64,000 nt of DNA from Gracilaria gracilis. Its lineage: Eukaryota; Rhodophyta; Florideophyceae; Gracilariales; Gracilariaceae. Within the stretch, counting starts at the first letter, position 1. The number at the start of each line of letters is the position of its first letter. The notes below the pieces were generated by a model. It saw only the letters and a program-made list of their open reading frames with translations. It was not told the origin of the DNA and did no database searches. Location: assembly GCA_030374805.1 (NCBI GenBank), contig JARGSG010000092.1, positions 186,001 to 250,000 of the forward strand, read 5' to 3'. The translations under genes and the position numbers were made by a program. This document shows positions 52,041 to 63,683 of the stretch, piece by piece.

Positions 52041-54717
52041 ACGTAATTGATGGACGCAGTTGCGGGAAGGAGGATGGTGGTTGGATGGTTGATGCTCGGA
52101 CTTGATGGAGGGAGAGCTGGAATGATGCTGGATGTTAGATGGTTGATATTCGGACTTGATGGAGAGAGAGGCTGGAAGGAGGCTGGTTGTTGGATGGTTC
52201 ATATTCGGACTTGATGGAGGGAGTCTCTGGAACGCGGTCGGTTGCCGTATGGATCATATTTTGAGTCGATAGACGTGGGCGCTTAAAGGATTCTGGTTGT
52301 TAGATGGTTCAATCTCGGACTTGATGGAGGGAGTACATGGAGGGAGGCTCGTTGCTGGATGTTTGATACTCGGACTGGAAGGAGGCTGGTGTTGGGATGT
52401 TTGCTACACGGACTTGATTGAGGGAGTCGCGTAAAGGTTGCTGGTTGTAGGATGGATAATATTCGGACTCGATGAGGGGAGTCTTCGGAAGAGATCTGGT
52501 TGCTGAATGTCTTATACTCGAAACTGATGTACAGAGTCGCGTAAGGGAGGTGGGTTTTTAGATGGTTCATATTCGGACTTGATCGAAGGAGAGGCTGGGA
52601 GGAGGCTGGTTTCTGGATCGTTCATATTTGGACTTGATGGAGGGACAGCCTGGAAGGAGATTTGTTCGTAAACGGGTGATACTCGAACATTGATAGAGCA
52701 AATACTTGGAAGATGGCTGGGTACTGGATGGTTGATACTCGAGCTTGAGGGACGGAGTCGCTTAATGCAGGATGGTGTTGGGATGCTTGATGCCCAGAAT
52801 TGATGGAAGAAGTAGCTTTAAAGAGGCTGGTTGTCAGATAGTTGATATTTGGACTTGATAGAGGGAGTATCTTGAAAGAGGCTGTTTGCTGGATGGTTGA
52901 AACACGGACGTAATGGTCGGAGAGTCTAGAAGAGGGCTCGTGTTTGGATGGTTGATACACAGAATTAAAGGAAGAAGTGCGTTGAAGGAGGCTGATTTTA
53001 TATGGTTGATACTCAGACTTGATAGACGGAGTTTATGAAAGAAGGCGGGTTGCTGGATGGTTGAGACGTGGACTTTAAAGAGGGAGTCCCTGTAGGGAGT
53101 CTGGTTGCTGAACGTTTGATACATGGACCTAATGGAGGGAGACTCTAGAAGGATGCCGGTTGCTGGATGGTTCATATTCGAACTTGATGGATGCACTCCT
53201 TGGAAGGAGGCTGGCTGCTCGATGGTCGATACGCGGAATTTATAGAGGGAGTTCCTAAAAGGAAGCCGGTGTTTGTATTGTTGATACACGGACTTGAAGG
53301 AGGGAGTCCCTGGAAGGAGGCTGGTTCCTGAATATTTGATACTCGGACTTTATGGAGAGGGCCACTTAAAGGTGGCTGGTGCTTTGATGCTTGATACACA
53401 GACATGATAGACCGAAGTCGCTTAAAAGAAGCTGGTTTTTATATAGTTAATACCCGGACTTGAGAGAGGGATTCCATGGAAGGAGGCTGGTTGCTGGATG
53501 GTTGATACTCGAATTTGATGGAGGAAGTCTCTGGAAGGAGTCTTGTTGCTGGATCGGTGATTAATGAAATTGATGGTGGCAATCACTTAAAGCAGGCTGG
53601 TTACTGGAGGGTTCATATTCGGACTTGATGAAGGGGGGGTCGCTTTAAGGAGGATCGTTGTTCAATGATTCATAATCGTACTCGATGAATGGAGTTCCTG
53701 GAAAGAGGTTGGTTGCTGGATGGTTCATATTTTAACTTCGTGGAAGGAGAGGCTGAAAGGATGCTGGTGCTTGGATGGTTGATACAAAGAGTTGATGTAG
53801 AAAGTCGCATAAGATAGGCGAGTTTTTAGATGGGTGATACTCGGACTTGATAGAAGGAGTAGAGATATTAAAGCATGGGTAGCAAAAGGGATTAGATAGT
53901 CCCTGGAAGGACGCTGGTTGCTGGATGGTTGATAATAGGACTTGACCGAGGGAGAGACTGAAAGGAGGCTGAGTGTTGAATGATTAGTATTTGGACTTGA
54001 TTGAACGAGTCACATCAAGGAGGCTGCATGCTGGATGGGTCATATTCGAACTCGATAGAAACAGTCACTTAAAGAAAGCTGGCTGTTGGACGGTTCATAT
54101 TCGATCTTGATGAACGGAGTCTCTGAAAAGAAGCTGGATGCTAGATGGTTCATATTCTGAATTGATGGAAAGAGCCGCTTAAAGAAGGCCGATTGTTGGA
54201 TGGTTCATATTCGGACTTGATTGAGAAAGTCCTTGGGAGGAGGTTAGTTGTTGGATGGTTGATATTGAGGCTGGAAAGAGGTTGATGTGTGGATGGTCGA
54301 CACACAGAGTTGGTGGAAAAAGTCGCTTAAAAGAGGTCGAATCTTAGATGGTTGATACTTGGACTTGATAAAGGAGTCCCTGGAAGGAGACTGGTTGCTG
54401 GGTGTTTGATGCACGGCCTTATTGGAGAGAGTCGCGTAAAGGAGGGTGGTTGTTGGATGGTTCATATTCGAACTTAATGGAAGTAGGCCCGGGAAGGAGG
54501 CTGGATGCTGGATGGTCCAACTTTGGACTGGATGGAGGGAGAGGTTGGAGGGCGGCTGGTTGTTAGATGGTTTACACTCGGACTTGATAGAGGAAGTTCC
54601 TGAAATGAGGCTGGTTGCGGGATGGTTGATACTCGGAATTAGTGAAGGGATAGGCTGGAAAGACGTTGGTTGTTGTATGCTTCTTATTGGGGCTTAATGG
54701 ACGGAGTCCCTAGGAGA
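52040..54717 (+). repeat. Degenerate minisatellite, left block
   Basis: About 2.7 kb of tandem units of roughly 50-60 bp, with recurring parts GGAGGCTGGTTGCTGGATGG, TTGATACTCGGACTTGAT and GGAGGGAGTCCCTGGAAG. Units differ by many substitutions and indels. Open minus-strand frames here are a by-product (repetitive SNIQQPASFQ-type peptides), not genes. The same unit continues at 61783 after TE2. Confidence 0.9.
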
Positions 54718-55610
54718 CCCTGTGAACATTTGTAATGACGAAATTTGGTCGATGTTTTGCCGTACATTTTTAGACTGGAAAAGATCCCTGACGGGCGGAA
54801 ATATGGCTCCTCTTGTACCTTCTAACATATGGGAGAACACGGCTCACTAACAAAGGACGATTTCTTGCCCGATTTGGTACGGAACAATGACAGATTCCGT
54901 TCACGCTGGAAGGTCAAATTGAGATCGTAGTTCTGCCGAATCACATTCTTTTGAGGGCCTGGATAGAACTTTTATTTGGACGATATAGGTCTTCAAACAT
55001 GTTTTTACTTCCCACTATTGGCACTGGAACAGTCCACAGATGTAACAAACGTGTACGGCCGTTTCAATTCATTATGAGTCCAAAATCTTTCCCACTATGG
55101 CTACCGCTATGGGTCCCATATTCAGTCAATTAAGTTTCCATTGATATACGACATACGGATGCTTCAGGGTCAAAATTTGGGTTTCATTCACATGTTTGGG
55201 AGATAGCAAAGAAGCACTACGAAACAACATGAATCGAAACGCAGAAACAAATCTTTACCATATCTAAGACAGATTTCGTCCCCAGGCTGTTGTAGCGAGA
55301 CGTTTCGGTTACGTAGGTGGCATTACAAGGGCCAAAAACCGCAATGAGGGAAACAGTCTTTATCACTGCATGAACTATAAGGCAGTAGTAATGCAGATAT
55401 AGAAAAAAAACGTCAGGTGGCGGAGCTTACGGGAGTGGAGATTCCAACCATATAAAGTCAGTTCGTGGGAGTTCGGATTTTTAGCGTGACGTCTACTAAA
55501 TGGTGGAGATCGGCAGGAAGTACAAACTTACAAAAGCATCCAACCTGTCGCAACACGAGTAAATGTGTCAAACAATATCACTTCATTTGGAGCACTCGGG
55601 GCTAAAGGCT

Positions 55611-56950
55611 CTATTTAGCACGAGAACCTTTACCACGCCGGGGTCGGAAGCCAGATCTCTTCTGCTTGCGACCGTTTGGACTGGATTTCTGACTATGATA
55701 ACGGTGGGGACTGTGAAAACGCTGTCGTGCCTCGGGAAGGATATGATCATCTTCTTCAACGGACTCAGCGCCGTGAAATATGATATTTGGGACTACAACA
55801 TCAATCGATTCATGATTTCGTCTATTGGCATTCACCGTACCCTGGCGCATCTTCTTAGGAAGAGGCGCTTCTTCTTCGGACTTATCATATTCAACGTCGC
55901 GAGAATCTTACGGGAAACCTCTGCTCATAGCCTTCAATTACTTCTTCCTGGACGTGCCGTACCTCCCTTTTGGCTGAACCAAATCATTGAGTCCTTGAAC
56001 CGCTTCAAAGCTTGAGGCCTCGATGTTATCTTCACGATCTTGTTGATCATCTTCGGAGACAATGTCTTCTGACAGCGTCTCACGAGAGCTGTGTTTATTG
56101 TTTAAACCACAAGTGGCATTCCTACCTTCCCCAATACGGCCAATGCGATTCTCTCGGACATATCTATCTCGAGACTACGTACCGTCAGCACCAAGGTGGG
56201 AATCATTTCCAATGAATTTGCCGTCCGTAACACTCTGTTTGAGTGCAGCTCTTCAAGAGTGCCATGTTTTACTTGCATTCTGTTCCCATTGACCTCACGG
56301 GGAACTCTCGGAGTCGGTGTATCTCGTCTTTCATGATCGGAATCATTGAAGGAACGCGGAAGAGTATTACCTTCACCACGTGAACCAGAAGTCTTACTCA
56401 TACCACCTCGTGCGCAAGTCTTGAACGCCCCATTCTTTGCAGCTTCGACTTTCGCCTCCTTATCGCGCTGCATAGCTTCTTTGATGAATTCCGTCGCAAT
56501 CCAACTGTTCTGCTCCGATTGCAACACCGGGAACTTGTCTTCGATCTTTCGTTTGAGCTGTGAGAGAAGGTCTGCATATTCTATCTTCACAGAAGTGAAC
56601 GTTCGCTCTCCCTTTCTCAGGTTTATGCGCTGGTAACGAAAGGAACGACTGAGGTCCTTCACGCTATTTGCTATCTCCTGATAAACCGGAAAGCCCTCGC
56701 TGGGAAAACGTTCACTAGGCATCTGCTCGCGGTAGAGACGGTCGAAAACCGGGCGTGCTGAGATCAGGTTTCCATTAGAGATACCCGGTTTATCCGATGT
56801 CTTCATGCGCCTATTGTAGGCTGCAGTCAGTATACCAATGATGTTCGAGGGCACCATGAGGACGCTCGAAGAGTGAGAGGTGCCATTATTGACCTGCTGT
56901 CTGGACACAGAGTTCAAATCGGCTGTTACTGCTGGAGCAACTCTAGACAC
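55611..56950 (-). pseudogene. Accessory ORF of TE2, with stops
   Basis: The frame 56950-56102 (282 codons) starts MSRVAPAVTADLNSVSR and includes NSWIATEFIKEAMQRDKEAK. A TAA ends it at 56102, but protein-like sequence continues in another frame: an acidic part (TLSEDIVSEDDQQDRED, FEAVQGLNDLVQPKG) and, to 55611, a basic tail (KKMRQGTVNANRRNHE, RGKGSRAK). Position and direction match the 421-aa ORF of TE1. Possibly an originally longer DNA-binding protein, now broken by stops and a frameshift. Confidence 0.45.
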
Positions 56951-57043
56951 TATTGGGAAGATGCGGGAACGGAGGGTGTCTGTTAAATAAATGCATATTC
57001 AAAGCGTTAATTTGAAGGAGGATTACGTCGGTGTTATCGGAAT

Positions 57044-57248
57044 GCTAGTTTTAATGTCAAAAATGATTGAATTAAAATGATCGAAAAACCGGTGAATTTA
57101 TCCAAATTTGGATGTGCTTAATTTCCGAAAATATTTCCACATTTCCACTTGTGCTAGTTTGCGTGGAAAGAATCATTCACGAATATTTCCATCATTGCTA
57201 GTTTGGATGGAAGACAAACTAGCATGTTACTTCCGTTCATGCTAGTTT
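57044..57248. promoter_or_regulatory. Five GCTAGTTT motifs between the divergent TE2 genes
   Basis: GCTAGTTT at 57044, 57153, 57197 and 57241 and its complement at 57216, within 205 bp. They lie in the shared promoter region. CACTA transposases bind short repeated motifs, so these could be binding or autoregulation sites. The spacing is not regular. Confidence 0.45.
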
Positions 57249-57567
57249 CCGAACTCAATGTAAGTGTGTAAGTGGCACATATTTAGAACTATACGGCGGC
57301 GAAAAGGGATATATATACATAGATAGCTACTTATGGAATACGATTAGAAGAATACAAACCCTTCGAATAGGAACTCTCTATAGAGATACAGCACATTATT
57401 CAACAACTCTCATATCACATATCGGCCGTTTATTCTCTCACTTTTGAAACGCCTTCGCATCACGTGCCACGTCCCCCATCAAACCGTCCCACCCTCCGTG
57501 CGCCATATTACGCTCCCCACCACTACGTACCTCCCTCTCCCCCAACACCCCCACACCGCTCCCTGCC

Positions 57568-60500
57568 ATGCCTAATTGCTGCTTTGAAGGCTGCTCCTTC
57601 TTCGCTCGCACCATCCGCGCCATTCAAAGGCACCAACGAAGATGCCCCAACCGTCTCACCGCCAACAAGCGTTTCCTTTCCCCCGGCGGCAACGCCCCTC
57701 ACTTCCCCCCACGCAGAAAGCGTCACAAGTCCACCCCCCTACTCCCACCACCACCCCCACCTCCTCTCTCCAATCGCCCTTCCGATAACGTCCCCATCGC
57801 CGAGGACGACGCCCACCACCACCAGCAGCTCTCCCTCTCCGTCCACACCCAAGACGCCTACCATATCGTAGGCACCCCCGTCTGGTCCCTCTTCCCCTCC
57901 CCACCTCCTCCACCGCCCCCCTCCTTCCCTCTCCTCAACAACCCCCACCTCGAACGAATGGTCCTCTACATCTCTTCCATCGCTTCCACCCTCGGCCCCC
58001 GCAAGGCAGACGAACTCATCTCTCTCCTCCACGACCCCTCCTTCTCCAAGTCAGCCTTCCACAACGATGTCTCCTCCGCCTCCCAGTGTCTCAAACTTCA
58101 AACAAACCTCTTCCAACACCGAGTCACCAACATCGGTTTCACCCCCACCACCCTCCACGATCCACAGCACCTCTTCACAGCCACCATCTTCCGAAAGGAT
58201 GCTATCCAAGTCCTTAAAGGACAACTCGCACTCGCACACTCCGACAACACCTTCTTCCACCACGTCCCCCATATAACCTCCTCCTGCTCTCCCGCTTTTG
58301 CCCACCCCATGGCATCTTCCCTCGGAAAAGAAGCTGTCCCAGCCCTCAAGCACGCAATCATGCAGTCCTCCAATAACTCCTGCATCTGGCACACCTCTGA
58401 GAACACCGGTATCGACTCCTTCATCGGCTTCGTCCAAGTATACTCCGACAAGTCCTCCACCTCCCTCAAATCCTCTTCCATCACCTCCTACCCCCTTCAC
58501 ATCACCCTCCTCAACTTCTCCAACTCGTTCCGTCGCAAATGTATCACCAACAACCTCCCCCTTCTCGGATACCTTCCAATCTCTTTCAATCTCGCCACCC
58601 CCTCTCAAGACCCCGATACCATCCCCCAAACCTCGTCCAGCATCTCCCGCTCTACCAAAATGCAACTCATCCAGCGTGCCATCTCCAACCTCCTCGACCC
58701 TCTTCTCTCCTCCGGCCTCACCGGTTTCCCATTCCGTAACGCTAATGGCGTGCTCCGCCATTGTCACTCAATCATCGCCTGCTACTGCGCAGACATCCCA
58801 GAAGCAAAGGTCATTCTCGCCATCTCCCAAGGCACCCGCCCCAAGCATCCATGCCACCGATATACCGTCCCACGCTCCGACCTCCACCTACACATTCCAT
58901 CCCCCCCTCTTCAATCCCAGACCCAAACTCTCGCTGCCTGCAAATCACACTCTACCCTCCTCCAAGATGCTGAAAAGGCCCTCGTCGCCAGAAAGCCCAG
59001 AATCGCCCGAAACACCAAGGAAAAGGCCGTTGAAGCACTCCACTCCCTTTCCCTTGCAAAGTACTCCTCCCTCTTCGAATCTTTCCTCTCCTCAACATCA
59101 CCCCTCTCCTCTCCCCTTACAACATCTTCCCCTTCGAACCACTCCATAACTTCCACCTCGGCATCTCCAAGCTCATCAAGCTCGCAGCCATCGAGAGACT
59201 CAAGTCAGAATCACTCTTCACTACCCCCCGTTCCTCCAAGTACCGTCGTTCCTTCAACTCCTTCCGCTCCTCCATCCCGAAAAACGCGAACACCATCCTC
59301 GCCGCCATCGAAAAGCACTCCCCAGCCAAAGGACTCCACATCGACTTTTCCTCCTCCGACAACGGTCAGGCCCTTAACGGTATCTTCACCTCCGACGGCC
59401 TACGTGGTATGCTCGAAGCAAAAGACTACCGCTCACTCGACATGGTCTTCCTCTTCATCGGCGCCTTCTTCGACCGCTGCTGTGACGAGGTCAATGCAGC
59501 TCCCATCACTTCCGTTTTCACCAAGTACTCCGATCTTCTCCTCTTCTCCATGAGATACAACACCTCCGCAGAATGGACCGACTCCTGCCTCACCGACCTC
59601 CAATTTCAAATCCGCTCCTTCAAGCGCACAGCCGTACTCGTCCTCGGCCCCCACCACACTTCCAGCCTTGGCACCGTCAAGTTCCATCTCCTGGATCACA
59701 TCGTCGAGAACATTCGCCGCTTCGGAGGCCTCCACTTCAACGATGCCGGCATATTCGAACACGCCCACTCCCTATTCAAGTCACACTACTCAAAAACCTC
59801 AAAGCGCAGGTCCACCGCACATGAAGAAACCATTCGCGCCATCCATCACTCCAACGCCACCAAAGATTGGAACCCCGTCTCCACCAACCCCTCCATCACT
59901 TCCTCCACTCCTGCCCTCGCCTCTCCCACCCAATCCCGCCAACCCGGTTTAGTCCGTGATGGAAAACTCATCTCATTCGCTGATCACATCACCGCCCATA
60001 AATTCTTCCACTCTAATCCTCATTTCAATCCCAAATCTCTACAACACCTCTTCCACAGCGACACTCTCTCCATCCTCCAATAGATTGGAAAACACGCCCT
60101 CCCTTCATTCATCACCCTTTCTCTCGAAGTCCTAGAACTCTCAGAGAACTCCTCCACTCTCCGTCGCACCCGAATCACCGTAGTCAACTCCGCTTACGTC
60201 GCCGGCGGATATGTCCCATCACTCGACCACTACATTGAAGAACGGAACGAGCTCGCGCTCCAGGATCCTCCACTCTCTCTCGTTCAACGAATATTTGCCG
60301 CCCCGTTCTTCGGTCCTTCTAAATCCCCAAAGTTCTCTCACGTCCTCGTCGCAGGCACCAGCTCCTCCAACTCCACCCCCATCGTCTGGGTCTGCAAACT
60401 CATCTCCCTTCTTCGCTTCACCCTTCCTTCTTCCACTCCATCTTCCAAGGAGTTCTCCTTCGTACAGTTCATGGAGCTCGTCCCACCAAGCGACGAAGTC

Positions 60501-60782
60501 GATCTCACCCTCAACTGCGTATGCCTCCGATGGGCAACAGACGACGAACATAACCACACCGCCCATCCAGTTCCCATCTCCACCCACTCCACATCCGACA
60601 ACGTTTCTCAATGGTTTGGACTCATCCCTTTCTCTTTTATCCTTGGCTCCGTTCATGTTCTCCGCCAGAACTACCCCGCACCCCCCTTCAATTCCCGCCT
60701 CCATTGGCGTTTCCATAGATTCTACCTCAACAGATTCTACCGGGACCCCACCTCCAGGCCCTACCTCCCACCCCCCGCATAG
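57568..60782 (+). pseudogene. Plavaka-like transposase of TE2 (about 1,070 codons), one frameshift and one stop
   Basis: It starts MPNC with a finger-like CFEGC...HQRRC (residues 5-26), as in Plavaka N-termini, then a Pro-rich linker. The core reads FVQVYSDKSSTSLKSS and YPLHITLLNFSNSFRRKC then LLGYLPISF. HPCHRYTV has Tyr for an expected Cys. The frame then shifts by -1 near 59090: PLLSPYNIFPFEPLHNFHLG continues in the new frame, with FIGAFFDRCCDEVN, LGTVKFHLLDHIVENIRRFG and IFEHAHSLFKSHYSKTSKR. A TAG at 60081 (Gln codon by one change) is followed in the same frame by IGKHALPSFITLSLEVLEL to 60782. The coding strand is strikingly pyrimidine-rich. Nearly intact, probably recent. Confidence 0.8.
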
Positions 60783-61782
60783 CAATCATTCCATAGGATC
60801 TTCATAAACCAATCACTACCATCCTCTTCCACGGAAAAGATTCGAGATAGGTATGGGATGAAGAAGATATACCACATCTTCCTCATCCCACAGCTACCTC
60901 CACTCCTCCCACTCTTTTTCACCCTACCCTCTCCCCGCTCCTCCTTCTGCCCCATCCGTACCCTCTCCCCGGTGCCCAACCAAACGACTCAAACTGGGCT
61001 CCTCTGGTCGGCACGCTGCTATGTAGCAATCAAGAACCGCTCCAAGTCTCCGCGTAAAATTCGCCATAAAGTATTCCTCCCTCACCGCTAGATATACCTT
61101 CTCCCTCGATGGAATCCACAGCCCAACCGTCGCAGTTCTCTCCGAATTTCCGGACACACACCTCGGATCCCCCTCTAAAAACCCATCGTTCTCAAACTCT
61201 TCGCCGTGCTAGTCCCCCACCAATTCTCATGCCACCTTCAATATACCCTCCACTGCCCTCGACAGATACCTCCCATAAAATGTAGAAAACAAGAGCTGCC
61301 TTTGTCCTCCACGTCCCACACCCTCGTTCATCGTTTTCAAAGCACACCCAATCCACGCATCAAGTCTGGCGAGGTGCATCACCGTCCCATCCACCTAATG
61401 ATTTTCCTCTTTTTCTTGAGTTAAAGCGAATATTAGCATGTCACTTCATCAGTACTGATCGCGGTCATAGATTTCACGCAGAATGTGGGGCTGGCAAGAG
61501 GGGAATGAAAATGCGCCATTGTATCAGTGCCATCTCTGGCCTAAAAAGTGAGGGACAAAATGAGATCACAATACGTATTGGGCCTTATCTCGGGGACTTT
61601 CGGGACCACTGGGAAATATGGATCACATCGCGTCGTCATGTGGCCTGCATCAATAATTCTAACGGGTTGTATTCCGGGTTACATGGCATCACGGTGGACA
61701 CATATTGCGCCATCATTAAATATTTCGAATAAATCATGACCCTTTGCAGTACCAAAATCGTACAAAGCCAATTCTCACAGGG

Positions 61783-63005
61783 AGGAGGCTGGATGCTAGA
61801 TAGTTGATACTCGAACATGATGCGAGAAGGGGCGGGAAGGAGACCAGTTGTTGGATGGTTAAAACTCGGACTTGATTAAGAGAGTCCCTGGAAGAAGGCT
61901 AGTTGCTGGATGGTTGATGCTCGGACTTGATTGGGGGAGCCGATTGAAGGAGGCTGGACGTTGAATGGATCATATTTGGACCTAATGAAGGGAGTCCCTG
62001 GAATAAGGCTGGATGCTGGATGATTCATATTCAGACTTGATGGAAAGGTTCTTTTAAATCATTCAGGTTGTTAGATGGCTGATACTCGGACTTGATGGAT
62101 TGAGTCCGTGGAAAGAGGCTGGTTGCTGGATGGTTGATACTCGAATTTCATGTAGGAAGAGGCTGGAAGGAGGCTGGGAGTTAAATGGTTGATACCCGGA
62201 CTTGATGTAGGACGTGCCTGGACCGAGGCTGGTGTATGGATGGTTGATACACAGAGTTGGTGTAATAACTCGCTTAAAAGAGGGTGGTTCTTAAATTTTT
62301 GTTACTTGGAAATTAATAGAGGAACCCCCTGGAAGAAGGCTGGTTGCTGAACGTTTGATACTTGGACTTGATAGAGGGAGAGACTGTATGAAGGCTGGAT
62401 GCTTGATGGTTCATATTCGGACTTGATGGAAACGGTCGCTGAAAGCAGGCTGGTTGTTGGATCGTTCATATTCGGATTGAAGGAAGGGAGTAGTTGGAAG
62501 AAGGATGGTTTTTGGATGGTTGATATTCGGACTTGGTGGAGGAGGGGGCTGTAACAAGGCTCGTGATTCCCTAGTAGAATCACCACATTTTCCATCGTGC
62601 AAGTACGGGATTTGCACGGGTTTATTTAGGAAATTATGTGTTCAAAATCGGTATGTGCACGGATGGTGCACGGGGAAGGCTGCAGTTTTGAACGCTTAAT
62701 TTTCTCAATAAACCCGTGCAAAACCCGTGCATACCCCATATCTTTCTCTTAGGGTTTGGATGGTTGATACTCAGGACTTGATAAAGGTAGAGGCTCGAAA
62801 GAGGCTGGTTGTTGGGTGATTCATATTCGGACATGATGGAGGTAGTCCCCTCAAGAAGGATGGTTGCTGGATGAATCCTGTTTGGACTTGATGGAGTGAG
62901 TGGAGGGGGTAGAATGCGTGGAGTGGCGTAAAGGAGGCTGGTTGTTAGAGGGTTGATGCTCGGCACTTGATGGAGGTAGAGGCTGGAAAGAGGCTGGTTT
63001 TTGGA
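61783..63005 (+). repeat. Degenerate minisatellite, right block
   Basis: It continues the 52040-54717 array with the same units after TE2 and is interrupted by the foldback element at 62551-62755. Small frames here are repeat-derived. Confidence 0.88.
62551..62755. mobile_element. Foldback/MITE-like insertion in the minisatellite
   Basis: The arm 62610-62647 (TTGCACGGGTTTATTTAGG, AAATTA, TTCAAAA) pairs with 62686-62724 (TTTTGAA, TTAATTTTCTCAATAAACCC, GTGCAAA). A further GTGATTC/GAATCAC hairpin lies at its left edge. Repeat units stop before and resume after it. No coding. Edges are approximate. Confidence 0.6.
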
Positions 63006-63410
63006 TGATCTGTGTTTTAGAAATGCTAGTTTTTGGCGAGGTTCGCGCAGAAATTGCCAAGGGTCTTCCAGTAAACTTTTTGAAAAATTACCTTGTGCTG
63101 CTTTTCCAATTATTGGAGAAATTTGCTTGGGTCGCCCAATATTGGTGCGCAGAAATTACTCCGTGGTATTCCAGTCGCGCTAGTTGGCCAGGCCAGGATT
63201 AAATTCGCAGCTTTTCACCAAGTGCAGTTTCAGTTTCCACATTAGGTGCACATTACGTGTCTCAATAAGTGCAATACTCGCATCCACCCTATGGAATATT
63301 AGCGCTAGTTCCGGTACTTCCTACTCAACCTCAATCTCCTTTATTTGTATCTATTCACCTATCTAATACCTATCGTAATCGCTATTCTAATCCCTATTCA
63401 TTACATTAGG
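63006..63410. other. No gene recognised
   Basis: Non-coding sequence after the array; short frames only. It contains one GCTAGTTT (63032), the TE2 motif. Confidence 0.4.
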
Positions 63411-63416
63411 AGAACG

Positions 63417-63589
63417 CCATTCAATGGCGTCGGCGAGCGTGAAGCTCGCCAGCTTCATGATCGCCAGCGCCATGAAATGGCGCTCTGTGGGAGCCTTCTT
63501 CGCTGAGCATGCGAAAGGAGTAGTGAAGTGCAGTATCGTCATGAGACGAAGCGGCTCATACCGACATTGCAGCTCACTACTCCTTTCGC
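63417..63589. repeat. Stacked hairpins
   Basis: Consecutive palindromes: GCCATT-c-AATGGC, GGCGAGC-gtgaa-GCTCGCC, CGCCAT-gaa-ATGGCG, then a 22-bp arm pair 63511-63532 / 63568-63589 with two mismatches (GCGAAAGGAGTAGTGA...). Several folded units in 170 bp suggest a structured RNA or a foldback element. Confidence 0.6.
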
Positions 63590-63596
63590 GCCTCGC

Positions 63597-63683
63597 ATGT
63601 CGGTTCGCGCATCGCACGTAGCGGCCATCGCAATCGCAAATAGAAGGTTCGGAATTATTTTTACCTGTATTGGGATGGGAATG
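63597..63683 (+). repeat. Direct repeat, copy 1 (copy 2 at 63917-64000)
   Basis: About 85 bp starting CATGTCGGTTCGCGCATCGC and ending ACCTGT(A/G)TTGGGATG. It recurs 320 bp downstream with about ten differences. Copy 2 runs to the window edge and may extend beyond. They could be terminal repeats of a small element or tandem units. Confidence 0.65.

Larger units (their letters stand above)
54718..61782 (+). mobile_element. TE2: 7.07-kb CACTA/Plavaka-like transposon
   Basis: The ends are CCCTGTGAACATTTG and its inverse partner ...CAATTCTCACAGGG. Inward, ACGA-(A/T)-TTTGGT also matches, giving about 30 bp of imperfect terminal repeat. It lies inside the minisatellite: aligning both flanks to the repeat unit shows a 3-bp overlap (AGA left, AGG right), as expected for a CACTA-type target duplication with one later change. 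It carries two divergent genes (55611-56950 minus, 57568-60782 plus). 54718-55610 and 60783-61782 hold no gene. Confidence 0.8.

Noticed and set aside
52040-54560. Minus-strand frames (for example 52622-53405) with SNIQQPASFQ-like repeats
   Set aside because: They are translations of the minisatellite; all frames of the unit lack stops by composition and the peptides drift with the repeat.
58051-58767. 238-codon minus-strand frame over the TE2 transposase
   Set aside because: It is a shadow caused by the pyrimidine-rich sense strand; Gly/Glu/Asp-rich junk without protein features.
59060-59110. Programmed -1 frameshift site in the TE2 transposase
   Set aside because: No X-XXY-YYZ heptamer or obvious downstream stem; simple indel preferred.
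60219-60785. 188-codon minus-strand and 198-codon plus-strand frames
   Set aside because: The transposase tail in the third frame (after the TAG at 60081) explains the region.
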